This document shows, piece by piece, positions 7,658 through 11,374 of a stretch of 11,374 nt of DNA. Within the stretch, counting starts at the first letter, position 1, and the number at the start of each line of letters is the position of its first letter. This DNA is from Pleurotus ostreatus/Saccharomyces cerevisiae fusant (lineage: Eukaryota > Opisthokonta): contig JAMQCK010001156.1 in assembly GCA_024196135.1 (NCBI GenBank), forward strand, positions 1-11,374, given 5' to 3'. A program made the translations under genes and the position numbers. The notes beneath the pieces were generated by a model, which had not been told where the DNA came from, did no database searches, and saw nothing but the letters and a program-made list of their open reading frames with translations.

Positions 7658-7845
7658 GGTGGCGATCGTCGAGGGCAAGTCCTACTCGGCATGGCGGCCC
7701 GACACGCGCGACAATCCAGCCGGACCGCGGCCCGTCGGTGATCGGTCCTGACGTACCCGGTACGCGCCCACGGATCCGCTCTCGGCTTCCACCTTAACCA
7801 CCACCACATAGGTCAGCGGCGCCCTCAGGGAGGACAGCAGCGAGG
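7658..7845. promoter_or_regulatory. Head-to-head promoter shared by prefoldin 4 and sphingosine-phosphate lyase
   Basis: Only 188 bp separate the two ATGs, so both 5' UTRs and promoters must fit here. No TATA box is visible. A TGACGTA word (7749-7755, CRE-like) overlaps an odd palindrome, CGTACC-C-GGTACG (7752-7764). GGACCG (7723-7728) pairs with CGGTCC (7743-7748). A TAA in frame with the lyase start (7795-7797), with no ATG between, supports the lyase start at 7846. Confidence 0.55.
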
Positions 7846-10090
7846 ATGCCGTCTGAGATCGCCTGGAAGCAGTACTTTGACGTGCTCAAGAACGTCGTAT
7901 GCGTCTACATCGTCGCGCGCCAGCTCCTTAAACTCAAGCGCCATGTACTCGCTCGCGGTCTGACTGGCTCGGTGTACGAGGTGTACGCGGCGATGCAGCA
8001 GGTGCGCTCACTCTCGGTACTCCGAATCTCTGATGAACTCAACAATTCGTGTTTTAGCGTGCCCTCCAACTCGCCCTCCGCCTCCCCTCCATGCAGAAGA
8101 AGGTCCGAACCGAGATGGACAAGGCGAAGCTTGACATCGAGAACAAGCTCGTCCCGAAGGGTCCTGATGTTACCCGGCACTTGACGCTACCATCTACCGG
8201 ACTTTCTGCAGAGGATGTCTTTGCAGAAATGGACAAGATGGATAAGGAGGGACTGTCGCACACGGATTGGTCCAAGGGCAAAATCTCGGGCGCTGTCTAC
8301 CGTGCGTGTCTCCCTCTCGTTATCTCACTTTGCACATGATTCCCAGAACTCCACGCTAACACTACCTCCAGATGGGGGCGAGGAGCTTTCCAAACTTATC
8401 GCATCGGCGTACACTCGTTACCTTGTCTCGAACCCCCTTCATCCGGATGCCTTCCCTGCGGTCCGCAAGATGGAGGCTGAGATCGTCTCCATGGTCCTGC
8501 GCATGTACAACAATCCGACCGGCGCAGGTACTATGACTAGCGGAGGCACCGAATCCATTGTTATGGCTGTCAAGACGTACCGTGATTGGGCGCGCGCCAC
8601 AAAGGGGATTACGGAGCCTGAGATGTGTGTATGCCCTCTACATGTGTGGGCCTGTCAGGACGTTGGTATACTAACGTGCCCCAAAGGGTCATCCCCTCGA
8701 GCGCGCATGCTGCCTTTGACAAGGGAGCGGCCTATATGGGCATCAAGGTGCATACCATCCCGGTAGACCCGGTGACACGGCGAGTCAACATCAAGCGTGT
8801 ACGGAGAGCAATGTGAGCAGCTCGTACCCCGCTTCATTTGTCATCTCATGAATCAATCTATAGCAACTCGAACACCATCCTTGTGAGTATCCGCACCTCG
8901 CTGGACATACCAAGTCACTAAACATAATCTTTACATAGCTCGTCGGCTCTACCATCAATTTCCCCGACGGCAACCAAGACGACATTGTCGCCCTCGGCCA
9001 GCTCGCCAAGAAGTACGGCACCGGGCTGCACGTCGACTGCTGCTTGGGCTCGTTCATTGTGCCCTTCATCGAGCCCGCAGGTCTCGCAGACGATGAGCAC
9101 TTCAAGCTGCTGCCCTTCGACTTCCGTGTCGAAGGCGTGACGAGTATCAGCTGTGATACGCACAAGGTTAGTCAACAGCAGTCCTCCTCTGCTTGACTGC
9201 GTCAATGCCGGAGGCAGGTACTGACGAACTATCCCTGCAGTATGGCTTCGCGCCGAAGGGCACATCCGTCATCATGTATAAGGACGCCAGCCTTCGCCGA
9301 TTCCAGTACTATGTTAACACGACATGGTCTGGCGGCGTCTACGCCTCGCCGAGCCTGTCGGGCTCGCGTCCTGGTGCGCTGATTGCTGGAACTTGGGCTG
9401 CCATGCAGCATATTGGCTACGAGTGCGTAACTGCGTCTCTTTGCGCATAGAAGTGCGCTTGCTGACTCGATATCGTATGCAGGGGCTACCTCAAGTCGTG
9501 CCGTGACATCGTCACCTGCACGCGCTATATCGCACGGCGCATCGAGGACGAGATTCCGGACTTGCACATTATGGGCGCACCTCCAGCGTCAGTTGTCGCT
9601 TTTGCGGCGAAGGACGACAAGAAGGTCGGTGCCACAATATATTAACCCTCTGCTCAGATGCGGACTGACGACTTATGCATTCAGCTTGAGATCTTCGAGG
9701 TCGGTGACGCCATGAGCCGTCGAGGCTGGCACCTGAACGCCATCAACGACGGTGCGCCCGGTGGAAAGGGCGTTCATTTGGCGGTGACGGTGCGTTCGAT
9801 GCGCTTACGCTTCTTTCTTTGTTTCGCTGACGCCAGCATGACAGCGTTTGACGGTTCCCAACCAAGACGTCTTCATCGAGGACTTGAAAGACTCGGTTCG
9901 CGAGGCTGGCGTGAGCCCCTCGGGTAAGGGCACGATGGTTGCTGTGTATGGTGAGCGTCATTATGTAGATGTTTCAGGCGAGCAAGTGAAGCTTACCGTC
10001 CTTGAAGGTCTCGGCTCCTCGAGCGCCATCGGCCCATCGCTCGTTGGCGAACTTGCGGAGGCGTTCATCGATGCGACGCTGAAGGCGTAA
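7846..10090 (+). CDS. DPL1: Sphingosine-1-phosphate lyase (PLP-dependent), eleven exons, 547 aa
   Basis: Exons are 7846-8001, 8058-8301, 8372-8624, 8687-8812, 8864-8882, 8939-9166, 9241-9422, 9483-9624, 9685-9789, 9845-9950 and 10008-10090. The ten introns are GT-AG, 51-74 nt, and every phase closes; intron 3 has a perfect TACTAAC branch point. The enzyme splits long-chain-base phosphates into a fatty aldehyde and phosphoethanolamine, the exit step of sphingolipid breakdown, at the ER membrane. A short N terminus with a hydrophobic stretch (about 10-28) followed by basic LKLKRH fits a single membrane anchor. Group II decarboxylase-fold motifs follow: [15 protein letters not shown] (154-168), TSGGTES (189-195), the PLP-ring aspartate in HVDCCLG (Asp299), and the Schiff-base lysine in CDTHK (Lys342), encoded by the last codon of exon 6. 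[14 protein letters not shown] and the ending [10 protein letters not shown] also fit. Length is close to known lyases. Exon 5 is only 19 nt. The gene appears intact. Confidence 0.95.
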
Positions 10091-10348
10091 TCATGGTCGC
10101 GATGGAGACGTGATGTAGGCATGCGAGATGACTGCATCCTGCGGTCTGAACACCGTCGCCTGAATAGTGGACTCAAATAGATGCATGGAGGGATACCCGA
10201 GGGGGACTCGGTAGGACTAGGAATGCTGTCTGGTAACTTTTCTGTCATTTATGTACCACCTTGCTTATCACGGCTGTAAAGATGCTTTTGCTTCATGCGA
10301 GCGCCCGAGAAGACGATAGAAAGAGGCTGCGATGCGTTGCCTGCTGCC

Positions 10349-10430
10349 ATGTCCAAGATGAAGCTCGTGGCAGTTGTGGGTCCAGTTCGGCATGTTCCGT
10401 GGGTGGCACCCACATGTTCATTTTGGACAT
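10349..10430. repeat. Imperfect inverted repeat enclosing an odd palindrome
   Basis: ATGTCCAAGATGAA (10349-10362) matches the reverse complement of 10417-10430 at 13 of 14 positions, with a 54-nt spacer. The spacer contains GTGGGTG-G-CACCCAC (10399-10413), a perfect palindrome with a one-base centre. It lies about 260 bp past the lyase stop and could fold as an RNA cruciform or be a remnant of a small inverted-repeat element. Confidence 0.45.
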
Positions 10431-10632
10431 CTGGTAGGTATCTCCGCCGCTGTTACCCTCCTCGCCATTCGCCATAGCAGCTGTGTCTCGTCGGTCGTCC
10501 GACCAAGGCCGGATGGAAAATTCACTGGTGCCCTCTATTACCCCCTCCCGCGGTACTCCGCACCAGGAAGCGTTCTCATTTCCCCGCCTGCGGGGCGTGC
10601 CACATTTCTCGTCTTCGCTGCTCGCCTTCGAC

Positions 10633-10741
10633 GCGGGGACACGAAGCGTTCCCCAGCTTGCTGTCCTCCTTCGCTTTGAACCTCCGACGAACACCTTCCC
10701 TTCGCCCCGAGGTGCTGTACGCCTTCGCTTCGTGTCCCCGC
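10633..10741. repeat. 16-bp perfect inverted repeat with 77-nt spacer
   Basis: GCGGGGACACGAAGCG (10633-10648) is exactly complementary to CGCTTCGTGTCCCCGC (10726-10741). The arms stop abruptly on both sides. A 16-bp perfect match is not expected by chance in a block this small, though GC richness raises the odds somewhat. No target-site duplication is evident at the outer ends. Confidence 0.5.
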
Positions 10742-10783
10742 ATCTGCTGAGCGGCCTCCCCGCGTCGAACACGCCCCTTCGGT

Positions 10784-10921
10784 GTGGGGAACGCGGGCTT
10801 TACTCGCTCAACAGCGGGGTCTGCCAGCGTGGGGAACGACTTCTGTCCATCCGGTCGCGGGGCGCTGTACGATCAGAATACGATGCGCTCTGTGTCCGGG
10901 GCGCGAATTCTGTCAATCCGG
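10784..10921 (+). repeat. Short dispersed direct repeats
   Basis: GTGGGGAACG occurs at 10784-10793 and 10829-10838, 45 bp apart; its core appears inverted as CGTTCCCC at 10647-10654. TTCTGTCCATCCGG (10841-10854) recurs as TTCTGTCAATCCGG (10908-10921), 67 bp apart with one mismatch. GCTGTACG also occurs twice, at 10714 and 10865. The pattern suggests old local duplication. Confidence 0.4.
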
Positions 10922-11374
10922 CTCGCTGGAGGTGGGGGATGTGCGAGGAAGGTACGGCAGTGCGGGTGAAACGATGCGACGGGGTCGTGTGAGGGCGTAT
11001 AACTATGTCTTCGGCCGCAAAGTGGGCCTCCAACGAGGCTTTCGGAGCGTGTAGCTGCCATGACGTCCGGAGGTTCTATGCCAGCTCTGCCCCCGCCTGC
11101 CGTGCTTCGCGAATGTCGGCTTGCTCGTCTCTTTGCTGCGCCCCTGGCCCTTATCCGCCGCAGGCTATCTGGCCGTCGAAGAGACGGGCTTCATAGCTGG
11201 AAGAAAGGTTAACGGTGGCTTAATCTCTTTGAGGCTTCGGATACGAGCAATGGCTTCGGCGCAGCGGATATGTCTGTGGGATGTCCTTCCATCGGACAAC
11301 GGCCGGAATCTGTGGCATAGACGACGACCACTTCTTTATTTTTCCCCCTGCGAGCGACAATGATGCAGCCAAGA

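Larger units (their letters stand above)
10091..11374. other. Right-end region with no supported gene
   Basis: These 1284 bp follow the lyase stop. The first 150-200 bp are presumably its 3' UTR and terminator. Beyond that the DNA is GC-rich, with overlapping open frames on both strands (159 codons at 10293-10772 minus, 169 codons at 10483-10992 plus) that match nothing I recognise. They are best explained by low stop frequency in GC-rich sequence. Several direct and inverted repeats occur between 10349 and 10921. The last 300 bp may be the edge of an unseen neighbouring gene, but I could not build an exon there. Confidence 0.5.

Noticed and set aside
7798..7845. Possible upstream 5' exon of the lyase gene ending in the CATAG or TCAG near 7810-7816
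   Set aside because: The first frame ATG at 7846 already gives a normal-length N terminus with the membrane segment, so no extra coding exon is needed; a 5' UTR intron stays possible.
10293..10772. 159-codon minus-strand open frame with a repeated KRRRTA motif
   Set aside because: Its repeated motif reflects the local DNA repeats, it overlaps a similar-length plus-strand frame in GC-rich DNA, and it matches no family I know.
10483..10992. 169-codon plus-strand open frame
   Set aside because: Arg/Gly-rich composition typical of chance reading of GC-rich DNA; no domain, no splice-supported extension.
11060..11212. 50-codon frame rich in Leu/Arg near the right edge, like a mitochondrial targeting peptide start
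   Set aside because: It ends at a TAA before any recognisable domain, and no credible donor/acceptor pair joins it to a longer frame before the window ends.

Overview
The window is a stretch of fungal nuclear DNA, most likely from a basidiomycete (Agaricomycetes-like). The reasons are: genes on both strands that can only be read through many short GT-AG introns (24 modelled here, mostly 48-74 nt, often with CTNAN-type branch points); GC-rich coding sequence; and proteins that match fungal families, with the closest remembered resemblance to basidiomycete orthologues. No database search was possible, so the taxonomic call is inference.

Layout from left to right. (1) 1-1200, minus: the first 400 codons of a GTPBP1/GTPBP2-like translational GTPase, cut by the window edge before its G domain. 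(2) 1201-1570: short spacer with a perfectly palindromic TATA box. (3) 1571-3434, minus: a complete three-exon Cdc20/Slp1-type APC/C activator (588 aa) with a WD40 propeller. (4) 3435-4927: a 1.5-kb divergent promoter region between Cdc20 and the next gene, with several short inverted repeats, CCAAT boxes, an E-box and a TATA box. (5) 4928-6483, plus: mitochondrial cytochrome c peroxidase, nine exons, 377 aa. (6) 6484-6861: convergent 3' spacer. (7) 6862-7657, minus: prefoldin subunit 4, five exons, 130 aa. (8) 7658-7845: a 188-bp head-to-head promoter. (9) 7846-10090, plus: sphingosine-1-phosphate lyase, eleven exons, 547 aa. (10) 10091-11374: 1.3 kb without a gene I can support, GC-rich and with several direct and inverted repeats.

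The four complete genes act in unrelated housekeeping processes: mitotic exit control, mitochondrial peroxide detoxification, actin/tubulin folding and sphingolipid breakdown. The shared promoters (Cdc20/peroxidase and prefoldin/lyase) are the only visible functional links. I found no CRISPR array, intact transposon, tRNA, rRNA, secondary-metabolite cluster or convincing new system. The points most worth a second look are two very small internal exons (17 and 19 nt), a non-canonical C-box and Leu-Arg tail in Cdc20, a repeated TGACAAAG element in the Cdc20 promoter, two outlier-length introns in the prefoldin gene, and the repeat-bearing right end.
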